A stretch of 51,546 nt of DNA from Streptomyces sp. TRM68367. Lineage in GTDB: Bacteria > Actinomycetota > Actinomycetes > Streptomycetales > Streptomycetaceae. The position numbers were made by a program, and so were the translations under genes. The stretch spans positions 2,494-54,039 of the forward strand of contig NZ_JACTVI010000057.1 in the NCBI RefSeq assembly GCF_014495685.1, read 5' to 3'. This document shows, piece after piece, positions 17,437 to 27,806 of the stretch; within the stretch, counting starts at the first letter, position 1, and every line of letters starts with the position of its first letter. The notes under the pieces were generated by a model. The model saw only the letters and a program-made list of their open reading frames with translations. It was not told the DNA's origin and searched no databases.

Positions 17437-19239
17437 TCAGCCTCCGTAGGCGCCCGAGGCCGTCAGGCGCAGGGCCGTGTCGATCAGGGGGACGTGGCTG
17501 AAGGCCTGGGGGAAGTTGCCGACCTGGCGTTGCAGGCGGGGGTCCCATTCCTCGGCCAGCAGGCCCAGGGCGTTGCGCAGGGACAGCAGCTTCTCGAACA
17601 GCTTGCGCGCCTCGTCCACGCGGCCGATCATCGCCAGGTCGTCGGCCATCCAGAACGAGCACGCGAGGAACGCGCCCTCGTCGCCGGGCAGACCGTCCAC
17701 GCCCTCGTCCTCGCCCTGTGTCGGGTAACGCAGGATGAAGCCGTCCGGCGTGGACAGCTCGCGCTGGATCGCCTCGATCGTGCCGATCACCCGCTTGTCG
17801 TCGGGGGGCAGGAAGCCCATCTGCGGGATCAGCAGCAGCGACGCGTCCAGCTCCTTCGAGCCGTACGACTGCGTGAAGGTGTTGCGCTCCTTGTCGTAAC
17901 CCTTCTCACACACCTCGCGGTGGATGTCGTCCCGCAGCTCCCGCCACCGCTCCAGCGGCCCGTCCGCGTCGCCGGACTCGATCAGCTTGATGGTGCGGTC
18001 GACCGCGACCCATGCCATGACCTTGGAGTGCACGAAGTGGCGGCGCGGACCGCGCACCTCCCAGATGCCCTCGTCCGGGTCCTGCCAGTGCTCCTCCAGG
18101 TACCGGATCAGCTTCAGCTGGAGCAGGGACGCGTAGTCGTTGCGGGACAGACCCGTCATGTGGGCCAGGTGCAGGGCCTCGGTGACCTCGCCGTACACGT
18201 CCAGCTGGAGCTGGTGCGCGGCGCCGTTGCCGACCCGGACCGGCCCGGAGTTCTCGTAGCCGGGCAGCCAGTCCAGCTCGGCCTCACCCAGCTCGCGCTC
18301 GCCCGCGATGCCGTACATGATCTGCAGGTTCTCCGGGTCGCCGGCCACCGCCCGCAGCAGCCACTCGCGCCAGGCGCGCGCCTCCTCGCGGTAGCCGGTG
18401 CGCAGCAGCGACGACAGGGTGATCGCCGCGTCGCGCAGCCAGGTGTACCGGTAGTCCCAGTTGCGGACGCCGCCGATCTCCTCGGGCAGGGAGGTGGTGG
18501 GCGCGGCGACGATGCCGCCCGTGGGGGCGTACGTCAGCGCCTTCAGCGTGATCAGGGAGCGGATCACCGCTTCGCGGTACGGTCCGTGGTACGTGCAGTG
18601 CTCCACCCACTCCCGCCAGAACTCCTCCGTCGCCTCCAGCGACTGCTCCGGCTCCGGCAGCGGCGGCTGCTCCTTGTGCGAGGGCTGCCACGAGATCGTG
18701 AACGCGATCCGGTCACCCGGAGCGACCGTGAAGTCGGCGTAGGTCGTCAGCGACTTTCCGTACGTCTCGGCCGTTGTGTCGAACCACACAGAGTCCGGGC
18801 CCGCCACCGCGACCGTCCGGCCCTCGTGCCTGTGCACCCACGGCACGACCCGCCCGTAGGAGAAACGCATCCGCAGCGCTGAGCGCATCGGCACCCGGCC
18901 GGAGACACCCTCCACGATCCGGATCAGCTGCGGGGCGCCGTCACGCGGGGGCATGAAGTCGGTCACCCGGACCGTGCCGCGCGGGGTGTCCCACTCGGAC
19001 TCCAGGATCAGCGAGTCACCGCGGTAGCTGCGCCGGGCCGCGGTGGGTGGCTGCTGGTCGGAGGCGTGGGCGGGCCCGAGCCGCCAGAATCCGTGTTCCT
19101 CGGTGCCGAGCAGACCGGCGAAGATGGCATGCGAGTCGAAGCGGGGCAGGCACAGCCAGTCGACTGTGCCGTCCCGGCAGACCAGTGCGGCGGTCTGCAT
19201 GTCTCCGATGAGTGCGTAGTCTTCGATGCGCCCGGCCAC
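17437..19239 (-). CDS. Glycoside hydrolase family 15 protein (glucoamylase/trehalase-like)
   Basis: The 600-residue cytosolic protein has the N-terminal trehalase-like domain (RIEDYALIGDMQTAALVCRD, WLCLPRFDS) and the GH15 (alpha/alpha)6 barrel with EIGGVRNWDYRYTWLRDA and GDEGAFLACSFWMADDLAM. Mycobacterial GH15 relatives are trehalases; glucoamylase or isomaltase activity is also possible. The start GTG 19239 is chosen because GGAG lies 6 nt upstream and the conserved protein begins there; the frame is open further upstream. No signal peptide is seen. It is divergent from pyrG. Confidence 0.9.
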   Translation of the reverse strand: MAGRIEDYALIGDMQTAALVCRDGTVDWLCLPRFDSHAIFAGLLGTEEHGFWRLGPAHASDQQPPTAARRSYRGDSLILESEWDTPRGTVRVTDFMPPRDGAPQLIRIVEGVSGRVPMRSALRMRFSYGRVVPWVHRHEGRTVAVAGPDSVWFDTTAETYGKSLTTYADFTVAPGDRIAFTISWQPSHKEQPPLPEPEQSLEATEEFWREWVEHCTYHGPYREAVIRSLITLKALTYAPTGGIVAAPTTSLPEEIGGVRNWDYRYTWLRDAAITLSSLLRTGYREEARAWREWLLRAVAGDPENLQIMYGIAGERELGEAELDWLPGYENSGPVRVGNGAAHQLQLDVYGEVTEALHLAHMTGLSRNDYASLLQLKLIRYLEEHWQDPDEGIWEVRGPRRHFVHSKVMAWVAVDRTIKLIESGDADGPLERWRELRDDIHREVCEKGYDKERNTFTQSYGSKELDASLLLIPQMGFLPPDDKRVIGTIEAIQRELSTPDGFILRYPTQGEDEGVDGLPGDEGAFLACSFWMADDLAMIGRVDEARKLFEKLLSLRNALGLLAEEWDPRLQRQVGNFPQAFSHVPLIDTALRLTASGAYGG

Positions 19240-19738
19240 GTGCAACTCCAGTCGAACGGCCACGTCCCACAAGGGGGCGGTCGCTAGTGCGGTCAAGGGG
19301 TTGTTGTAATGCGTCGTTGAGCGATGAAGTAAATCTGCCGCTCGGCCGTGAGGCAAAACGACAACTGGTGCTCAACGAACTGACGAGCTCTCGTTGTTCC
19401 GGATACGACGGGCGGGGGTGGTGCCGTGGTGCCGGCCGGGCTCGGCAGCGATGTCCGAGCAGGATACGACGCACTTAGATGATCTGTGTGCCCCTCCGCG
19501 TAACGCGATCCCATAGAACGGGTGAGCACCAGGTGAGAAACGGCCATATTTGTGCTCCTGTGTCGCGGGGTGTGTGCGGAGCGTGGCCGGGCGCCATCGG
19601 CTCCCGGCGCTGATACGCTGGTAGCCCGTGGACCGGTGGGAGAAAACCCCCGAACCGCAGCGACGGCACCCCCGGAAAACTCCGGCAGGCAGCCGTACCG
19701 CACCCCCAGACCGCGACCACGGGAGCCCCCTCTTGGCC
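19240..19738. other. Intergenic region between GH15 gene and pyrG
   Basis: About 500 bp without a supportable gene. It must hold both divergent promoters. The A/T content is higher around 19310-19560 than in the genes. Near pyrG there is a hairpin, GCCGGGCGCCATCGGCTCCCGGC (about 19582-19604), followed by a TGATACGCT segment. No operator or riboswitch was recognised. Confidence 0.5.
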
Positions 19739-21403
<1,665 letters not shown>

Positions 21404-21507
21404 CACGACAGTTGTACGGTGGCCGGGGCGCGTGCATGCAAAGGTGCGCGAACCCCGGCTTCCGTGCATGTCCGGAAGCTTCGCTCGTACGTCTGGAAGG
21501 GCAGGGC

Positions 21508-22134
21508 ATGACGATCAAGGACACCCCCGAGGAGTGGGAGATCCGGACGACGGACACCCCCTTCGTGGGCAACAAGACCTCGGTCCGCACGGACGACGTG
21601 GTCATGCCCGACGGCACGGTCGTCACCCGCGACTACCAGGTCCACCCCGGCTCGGTGGCCGTCCTCGCCCTGGACGACGCCGACCGGGTCGTGGTATTGC
21701 GCCAGTACCGCCACCCCGTGCGCCAGAAGCTGTGGGAGATCCCGGCCGGCCTGCTCGACGTGCCCGGTGAGAACCCGCTGCACGCCGCCCAGCGCGAGCT
21801 GTACGAGGAGGCACACGTCAAGGCCGAGGACTGGCGGGTGCTGACCGACGCGTACACCACGCCCGGCGGCTGCGACGAGGCCGTACGGATCTTCCTCGCG
21901 CGCGATCTGGCGGAGGCCGAGGGCGAGCGGTTCGAGGTCGAGCACGAGGAGGCCGACATGGAGCTGGCCCGGGTGCCCGCCGCGGACCTCGTGCGCGGGG
22001 TGCTGGCCGGGGAGCTGCACAACAACTGCCTCGTCGTGGGCGTCCTCTCCCTGGCCGCCGCCCGCGCCGGCGACGGCCTCGACGCGCTGCGGCCGGCCGA
22101 GGCGCCGTGGCCGGCGCGGCCCTTCGAGGTCTGA
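21508..22134 (+). CDS. NUDIX hydrolase, ADP-ribose pyrophosphatase type
   Basis: The 208-residue protein has the Nudix fold with the box AGLLDVPGENPLHAAQREL, then YEEAHV; the usual Gly near the box end is His. Neighbouring segments RQYRHPVRQKLWEIPAG and YTTPGGCDEAVRIFLA match ADP-ribose pyrophosphatases. It would hydrolyse ADP-ribose to AMP and ribose 5-phosphate. ATG 21508 has GGAAGG 7 nt upstream. It follows pyrG as in M. tuberculosis. A small hairpin (GCTTCCG with CGGAAGC) lies between the two genes. Confidence 0.9.
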   Translation: MTIKDTPEEWEIRTTDTPFVGNKTSVRTDDVVMPDGTVVTRDYQVHPGSVAVLALDDADRVVVLRQYRHPVRQKLWEIPAGLLDVPGENPLHAAQRELYEEAHVKAEDWRVLTDAYTTPGGCDEAVRIFLARDLAEAEGERFEVEHEEADMELARVPAADLVRGVLAGELHNNCLVVGVLSLAAARAGDGLDALRPAEAPWPARPFEV

Positions 22135-22335
22135 AGGGCCGTAGGGCCTGAACCGGTCGTACGCCGACCACCATCCACAGCATCGCCTCCTCCGGTGTGA
22201 CGATCTGCTGATCCGATCAGGGGACGTCCCCGCCGCGCTCCGCGCGGAACGTAGCAGAGCGTGAACTAGGCTCTGGAAACGCCCGATCCGGAGTCCCGGC
22301 GGGCGTGGGTACGCGGTGGGACGGGAGTGTGGCCC

Positions 22336-24432
22336 GTGGCGGAACAGGCGGTGGACACAGGCGGCGTGCAGCTGTCGGGACACGCTGCTGCGGAGGGCCG
22401 GTTCCTGGGCCGTGCAAGAGAGCTGAAGGAGTTGCGCGCCGACATCGAGCGCGCGGGTCTGGACACCCTCTCCGGCCACAAGGCACCACGCGCACGCGTG
22501 CTGCTCATCGCGGGCCGCCCCGGCTCGGGCCGCACCGCGCTCGCCGAGGAGCTGGTACGCCAGGTCGCCGACCGCTACCCGGACGGGGTGCTGCGCGCCC
22601 GCCTCAGCGAGTCCGACGGCACGCCCGTGCCCACGGCCCACACCGCCCGCGAGCTGCTCACCGCCCTGGAGGTGACCGCCCCGCCCGGCGCTCACGAGGA
22701 TGACCTCACCGAGGCGCTGCGCACCGCCCTGGCCGATCGCCGGGCCCTGCTCCTGCTCGATGACGCGGCCGACGCCGAACAGGTCGACGCCCTGCTCCCG
22801 GATACCCCGGACTGCCTGGCCGTCGCCGTCTCCGGCGGCCCGCTGACCGGCATCGCGGACGTCCGGCCGTGCACCCTGGGCGGCCTCGACACCAAGTCGG
22901 CGGTCGAGCTGCTGTCCCGGCACACCGGCTCGGTGCGCATCACCGTCGACCCGCGCGCCGCCGAGGACCTGGTCGAGGAGTGCCAGGCCCAGCCCACCGC
23001 GCTGATGCTGGCCGGCGGCTGGCTCGCCGCCCGCCCCAAGGCGGCCGTCGCCGACCTCGCCAAGCAGCTGCACGCCGAGGCCGACGAGGGCACCGCCGGC
23101 ACCCCGCTGGCCCGCGTCTTCCGGCTCGCCTACACCTCGCTGCCCACCCACGCCGCCCGGATCCTGCGCCTGCTCTCCCTCGCCCCGGCCGGCCTGGTCG
23201 ACCCGCACACCGCCTCCGCGCTCGTCGGCTGCTCGGTCAGCGGCGCCCGCACCACCCTGGACGACTTCGTCGCCCTCGGCCTGCTGCACGCGGTGGAGTC
23301 GCCGCTGCCGCAGTACGAGGTGCCCGGCTGTCTGCACCCGCTGCTGAAGGCCCTCACCGATACCCAGGACCGCCCGGCCGAGCTCCAGCTCGCCCGCGCC
23401 CGCATGCTGGAGCGGAACGTACGGCTGTTGCAGTCCTGCCGGGCGATCACCGAGACCGACAGCCCGCAGGCCCGCGAGAAGCTCCTCGGCATGCCGCGCT
23501 CGCTGCGCTTCCCCGACCCCCGGGCCGCCGCCGACTGGCTGCGCGTCCGCCGCCCCGCCCTGCTCGCCGCGGCCCGCCTCGCGGTCGCCGACGGGGAGCT
23601 GGACACTCTGGCCAGGCGGCTGATGTCCCAGCTGGTGCGGGCCATGGTCGCCCACTTCGGCACCCAGGCCGCGGCCCCCGACCTGTACGGCATCCACGGC
23701 CTGGTCCTCGACGTGGCCGAGCGCCTCGACCTGCCCCGCGAGCGGGCGGCGGCCCTGCTGAACCTCGGCGACCTGGACGCCCGCACCGGCCGCACGGCCG
23801 AGGCGCTGGCCCGCTACCGGGCCGCACTGGATGCCGGACGCGAGGCGAACGACCCGTATGCGACCGGCCGCGCGATGGAATCCGTGGGCGGCGCCCATCT
23901 GGAGCTCGGGGACTACGACCGGGCCGCCGACTGGTTCGGCCGCGCCCTCGCCCAGCGGCTCGCCCGGGACGAGCGCGCGGACGCCGCCCGGCTGTACGGC
24001 CGGATCGCCGCCGCCCACACCTACGCGGGCCGCTACGGCGAGGCGCTGCGCGACTGGCGTGCCGCGGTCGCCGGGCACCGCAGGTGCGGGGACACCGCCG
24101 CCCACGCGCGCGCGTTGAGCGAACTCGCCCGTGTCCAGGAGTACGCGGGCCGGTTCGAGGAGTCGCTGTACACCTGCCAGGAGGCCGTGGAGTGGGCCCG
24201 CCGCGCCGAGGACGCACGGCTCCAGGCCGCGCTGCACGTGCGGCTCGCCGACACCCTGGACCACCTCGGCGACCCGGTCGCGGCCGAACTGCACCGGGCG
24301 GCGGCGGAGCGGTTGCTGGGGGAGGAGCTCCCGGAGAGCGCCGACGGCAGCGCCGAGGCGGAACAGGAGGCTCCGGCGCCGGAACAAAGAGCTAACGCCT
24401 GCGAAATCCGCAGTACATCCGCTGAAGGTTGA
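22336..24432 (+). CDS. NB-ARC/STAND-like ATPase with TPR domain, no DNA-binding domain
   Basis: The 698-residue protein has a P-loop GRPGSGRT (residues 60-67), Walker B RALLLLDDA (about 138), an NB-ARC-like winged region (LARVFRLAYTSLPTHAARIL) and C-terminal TPRs (about 450-660). The domain order resembles the central and C-terminal parts of AfsR-type regulators, but there is no N-terminal SARP/OmpR DNA-binding domain. It may be a signal-sensing switch whose partner is elsewhere. GTG 22336 is preferred over GTG 22327 because GGGAG (22323-22327) is correctly spaced for it. It precedes ald after about 140 bp. Confidence 0.82.
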   Translation: MAEQAVDTGGVQLSGHAAAEGRFLGRARELKELRADIERAGLDTLSGHKAPRARVLLIAGRPGSGRTALAEELVRQVADRYPDGVLRARLSESDGTPVPTAHTARELLTALEVTAPPGAHEDDLTEALRTALADRRALLLLDDAADAEQVDALLPDTPDCLAVAVSGGPLTGIADVRPCTLGGLDTKSAVELLSRHTGSVRITVDPRAAEDLVEECQAQPTALMLAGGWLAARPKAAVADLAKQLHAEADEGTAGTPLARVFRLAYTSLPTHAARILRLLSLAPAGLVDPHTASALVGCSVSGARTTLDDFVALGLLHAVESPLPQYEVPGCLHPLLKALTDTQDRPAELQLARARMLERNVRLLQSCRAITETDSPQAREKLLGMPRSLRFPDPRAAADWLRVRRPALLAAARLAVADGELDTLARRLMSQLVRAMVAHFGTQAAAPDLYGIHGLVLDVAERLDLPRERAAALLNLGDLDARTGRTAEALARYRAALDAGREANDPYATGRAMESVGGAHLELGDYDRAADWFGRALAQRLARDERADAARLYGRIAAAHTYAGRYGEALRDWRAAVAGHRRCGDTAAHARALSELARVQEYAGRFEESLYTCQEAVEWARRAEDARLQAALHVRLADTLDHLGDPVAAELHRAAAERLLGEELPESADGSAEAEQEAPAPEQRANACEIRSTSAEG

Positions 24433-24574
24433 TGCAATGAAAGGATAGACAGCGGGTACGCCTTCATTAGACTGGCTCTGCCGCACGTTCTCCTGCGGTG
24501 TATCCCGGTGTGCCCTCGCATGCCTGGGTATGTCTTGTAGTGCACCATCCTCTGAGCCAAGGACCGTGATCGAC

Positions 24575-25690
24575 GTGAAGGTCGGCATCCCCCGCGAGGT
24601 CAAGAACAACGAGTTCCGGGTGGCCATCACCCCCGCCGGCGTGCACGAGCTGGTGCGGCACGGCCACCAGGTCGTCATCGAGCGTGGCGCCGGCGTCGGC
24701 TCCTCGATCACGGACGGCGAGTACGTCGCCGCCGGTGCGCAGATCCTGGACACCGCCGACGAGGTGTGGGCGAGCGCCGACCTGCTGCTGAAGGTCAAGG
24801 AGCCCATCGCCGAGGAGTACCACCGCCTCCGCAAGGACCAGACGCTCTTCACCTACCTGCACCTGGCCGCCTCCAAGGAGTGCACCTCCGCCCTCCTGGA
24901 GTCGGGCACCACGGCGATCGCGTACGAAACCGTCGAGCTGCCCAGCCGCGCGCTGCCGCTGCTCGCGCCCATGTCCGAGGTCGCGGGCCGGCTCGCCCCG
25001 CAGGTCGGCGCCTATCACCTGATGCGCGCGGGCGGCGGCCGCGGTGTGCTGCCCGGCGGTGTCCCCGGCGTGCCGGCCGGCCGCGCGGTCGTCATCGGCG
25101 GCGGCGTCTCCGGCTGGAACGCCGCGCAGATCGCCATCGGCATGGGCTTCCACGTCACCCTGCTCGACAAGGACATCAACAAGCTGCGGGAGGCCGACCG
25201 GATCTTCGGTACGAAGATCCAGACCGTGGTCTCCAACGCCTTCGAGCTCGAGAAGGCATGCCTGGAGGCCGACCTCGTCATCGGCGCGGTGCTGATCCCC
25301 GGCGCCAAGGCCCCGAAGCTGGTCACCAACGAGCTCGTCTCGCGCATGAAGCCGGGAAGTGTCCTTGTCGACATCGCGATCGACCAGGGCGGCTGCTTCG
25401 AGGACTCCCGCCCGACGACCCACGCCGAGCCGGCCTTCAAGGTCCACGAATCGGTCTTCTACTGCGTCGCCAACATGCCCGGCGCGGTGCCCAACACCTC
25501 CACCTACGCGCTGACCAACGCCACGCTGCCGTACATCGTCGAGCTCGCCGACTTCGGCTGGGTGGGGGCGCTGCGCCGCGACCCCGCGCTGGCCAAGGGC
25601 CTCAACACCCATGACGGCCAAGTCGTTTACCGGGAGGTCGCCGAGGCGCACGGGCTGGAGCACGTTGAGCTGGTTTCGCTGCTCGGCTGA
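24575..25690 (+). CDS. ald: Alanine dehydrogenase
   Basis: The 371-residue enzyme converts L-alanine to pyruvate and ammonia with NAD. It begins VKVGIPREVKNNEFRVAITP, has the catalytic-lysine segment LLLKVKEPIAEEY, an HLAASKE motif with the active-site His, the NAD-binding VIGGGVSGWNAAQIA and the YCVANMPGAVPNTSTYAL block. GTG 24575 gives the family length of 371 and has AAGGA 11 nt upstream; GTG 24566 is an alternative with only 2 nt spacing. A strong hairpin follows the gene. In M. tuberculosis this position near parA holds xerD, not ald. Confidence 0.95.
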   Translation: MKVGIPREVKNNEFRVAITPAGVHELVRHGHQVVIERGAGVGSSITDGEYVAAGAQILDTADEVWASADLLLKVKEPIAEEYHRLRKDQTLFTYLHLAASKECTSALLESGTTAIAYETVELPSRALPLLAPMSEVAGRLAPQVGAYHLMRAGGGRGVLPGGVPGVPAGRAVVIGGGVSGWNAAQIAIGMGFHVTLLDKDINKLREADRIFGTKIQTVVSNAFELEKACLEADLVIGAVLIPGAKAPKLVTNELVSRMKPGSVLVDIAIDQGGCFEDSRPTTHAEPAFKVHESVFYCVANMPGAVPNTSTYALTNATLPYIVELADFGWVGALRRDPALAKGLNTHDGQVVYREVAEAHGLEHVELVSLLG

Positions 25691-25765
25691 GGCTGCCCGG
25701 CCGCCAAGTCGGCTAAGTCACCTTCTGATAAAGGCGATACGTCAACACGCCTCGTCAATGCCGTA

Positions 25766-25804
25766 CATCCGGCCGGACCTTGCCCGACAGGGTCCGGCCG
25801 GATG
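25766..25804 (+). terminator. Terminator-like hairpin after ald
   Basis: CATCCGGCCGGACC (25766-25779) pairs perfectly over 14 bp with GGTCCGGCCGGATG (25791-25804) around an 11-nt loop. There is no T-run, which is usual in Streptomyces. Confidence 0.8.
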
Positions 25805-25959
25805 TGTGTATGGTCACTTTGCGACTCTCGGTCAACTCGCCTCGAACGTAACGCTTCGACCGATTCGCACACCGATGAAACCTACCGTGCGACGGCCGTA
25901 CGCCCTTGACAGCGGGATGTTTCATTGTCGACACATCGGGCCGGGTCCGGCGGATTGTG

Positions 25960-25989
25960 TTGCTGCGGACGCCCGACACGCCATAGAGT
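25960..25989 (+). promoter_or_regulatory. Candidate vegetative promoter of the parA-scpAB operon
   Basis: TTGCTG (25960-25965), an 18-bp spacer and TAGAGT (25984-25989) fit the Streptomyces HrdB-type consensus (TTGAC- and TAGRRT). It lies about 70 bp before the parA-like start. Confidence 0.5.
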
Positions 25990-26061
25990 CGCCAACCGTC
26001 GGCATGGTGCCACGCTGACCTGTCTAGAAGTTTCCTGGTCACCAAGGAGGTAAGACGACTT

Positions 26062-27240
26062 GTGAATGAGTCGACATTTACTCCCGGGGGTGGTCAACCA
26101 GGAATGCCTGCACGGGGCCAGGGCCCCGCGGGGTTCGCTGCTGTCGGCTCCGTCGCTGTGCGCACCTTCGCAGCCCACCAGAGTCGCCAAATGTCAGGGG
26201 TGACTCACCCAGCACACCGAAGCATGGATGGCCATCACGTGAACGCCATGGCCGGCGACGGAAGTGGCGCGCCCCACAACCATTTCGCCGACTACGACGA
26301 ACTGCCCGACGGGCACTTCTACGACCCCGACGCCGAGTACGAGCCAGACCCCGAGTACGCGGCCACGCTCGCGCCCGACGCTGCCCGCCAGCGCCGGGAG
26401 CGCATCGGCCCGACCGGGCGTCCGCTGCCGTACTTCCCGATCCCGGGCCCGCTGACCGACCACGGACCCGCGAAGATCATCGCGATGTGCAACCAGAAGG
26501 GCGGCGTCGGCAAGACGACGTCGACCATCAACCTGGGTGCCGCGCTGGCGGAGTACGGACGCCGGGTGCTGCTCGTGGACTTCGACCCGCAGGGCGCGCT
26601 GTCGGTCGGTCTCGGCGTCAACCCGATGGAACTCGACCTCACCGTCTACAACCTGCTCATGGAGCGGGGGATGGCGGCCGACGAGGTGCTGCTGAAGACG
26701 GCGGTTCCCAACATGGACCTGCTGCCCAGCAACATCGACCTGTCGGCCGCGGAGGTACAGCTGGTCTCCGAGGTCGCACGCGAGTCGACGCTGCAGCGCG
26801 CCCTGAAGCCGCTGCTGCCCGACTACGACTTCATCGTCATCGACTGCCAGCCCTCGCTCGGCCTGCTCACGGTCAACGCCCTGACGGCCGCGCACAAGGT
26901 GATCGTGCCGCTCGAGTGCGAGTTCTTCGCGCTGCGCGGTGTGGCCCTGCTGACGGAGACCATCGAGAAGGTCCAGGAACGGCTCAACCCGGAGCTGGAG
27001 CTCGACGGGATCCTCGCCACGATGTACGACTCGCGCACGGTGCACAGCCGGGAGGTGCTCGCGCGGGTCGTCGAGGCCTTCGACGACCACGTGTACCACA
27101 CGGTCATCGGGCGCACGGTCCGCTTCCCGGAGACCACGGTCGCCGGTGAGCCGATCACCACGTACGCCTCCAACTCCGTCGGTGCCGCCGCCTACCGCCA
27201 GCTCGCCAGGGAGGTGCTCGCCCGGTGTCACGCCGAGTGA
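26062..27240 (+). CDS. ParA/Soj family ATPase with long N-terminal extension
   Basis: The 392-residue protein carries a deviant Walker A KGGVGKTT (residues 146-153), LLVDFDPQGALSVGLG and the Walker-B-like FIVIDCQPSLGLLT, all ParA signatures. About 135 residues precede the ATPase, rich in Gly, His and acidic residues and probably disordered. GTG 26062 is strongly supported by AAGGAGGT 10 nt upstream. It overlaps the next gene by 16 nt and heads a cluster with scpA and scpB. It is not the oriC-linked parAB pair, since no canonical ParB follows, so this is a second ParA-like ATPase. Confidence 0.93.
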   Translation: MNESTFTPGGGQPGMPARGQGPAGFAAVGSVAVRTFAAHQSRQMSGVTHPAHRSMDGHHVNAMAGDGSGAPHNHFADYDELPDGHFYDPDAEYEPDPEYAATLAPDAARQRRERIGPTGRPLPYFPIPGPLTDHGPAKIIAMCNQKGGVGKTTSTINLGAALAEYGRRVLLVDFDPQGALSVGLGVNPMELDLTVYNLLMERGMAADEVLLKTAVPNMDLLPSNIDLSAAEVQLVSEVARESTLQRALKPLLPDYDFIVIDCQPSLGLLTVNALTAAHKVIVPLECEFFALRGVALLTETIEKVQERLNPELELDGILATMYDSRTVHSREVLARVVEAFDDHVYHTVIGRTVRFPETTVAGEPITTYASNSVGAAAYRQLAREVLARCHAE

Positions 27241-27788
27241 GTCTGCCGGGGGCCGACGAACTCTTCCGTACGACAGGGGGTATGGCGCTCCAGGCGTCCA
27301 GCCCCAGGCGCCAGGCCAACGGCGAGGCGCGCGTGCCGGCTCCCGCGGGGGAGGCCGACGCGGCGGCGACGCCGGAGGACGCGCCGCAGTCGGTGCCCGC
27401 GCAGGGCGGCGACGGCGAGGGTGCGGAGCACGTCGCCGCGGACGCGGAGCCGGCTGAGGCCGGGGAGTCCCGCAGCCGCGGCGCGGAGCGCTCCGCACGG
27501 CGTCAGGGGGCGCAGGAAGGTTCTGCCGCCGCCGCGGCTCCGCGCAAGCGTGGGCGGGCCGCCGCGCGCCGGCCCAGTGGGCGTGAGCGGCACGACGAGA
27601 AGATCACGGTGTACGTGTCCGCAGAGGAGCTGATGGATCTGGAGCACGCGCGGCTGGTGCTCCGCGGGGAGCACGGGCTGGCCGTGGACCGCGGCCGGAT
27701 CGTCCGCGAGGCGGTTGCCGTTGTGCTCGCCGACCTGGAGACCCGCGGGGACGCCAGCATCCTCGTACGACGGCTGCGTGGGCGGTAG
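27225..27788 (+). CDS. Small protein with ribbon-helix-helix-like C-terminal domain
   Basis: The 187-residue protein has a long Ala/Glu/Arg-rich disordered N-terminus, a basic patch (RKRGRAAARRPSGRERH) and a C-terminal segment reading as strand-helix-helix: KITVYVSAEELMDLEHARL, then DRGRIVREAVAVVLADLE. That order fits a ribbon-helix-helix DNA-binding fold. GTG 27225 overlaps parA by 16 nt and has AGGGAGG about 10 nt upstream; ATG 27282 is an alternative. Placed between a ParA ATPase and scpA, it may be the DNA-binding partner of that ATPase. The fold assignment is inference. Confidence 0.7.
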   Translation: MSRRVSLPGADELFRTTGGMALQASSPRRQANGEARVPAPAGEADAAATPEDAPQSVPAQGGDGEGAEHVAADAEPAEAGESRSRGAERSARRQGAQEGSAAAAAPRKRGRAAARRPSGRERHDEKITVYVSAEELMDLEHARLVLRGEHGLAVDRGRIVREAVAVVLADLETRGDASILVRRLRGR

Positions 27789-27806
27789 CGGTAGCCTGCG
27801 GGGGCT

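Larger units (their letters stand above)
25691..26061. other. Intergenic region between ald and the parA operon
   Basis: The 371 bp contain the ald terminator hairpin (25766-25804), then an A/T-richer stretch with a candidate promoter at 25960-25989 and a perfect Shine-Dalgarno AAGGAGGT at 26044-26051 for the parA-like gene. A TTGACA at 25906 has no convincing -10 partner. No small gene is supported. Confidence 0.6.

Noticed and set aside
25906..25934. TTGACA as the -35 box of the parA operon
   Set aside because: No acceptable -10 sequence lies 16-19 bp downstream; the TTGCTG/TAGAGT pair at 25960-25989 is better.
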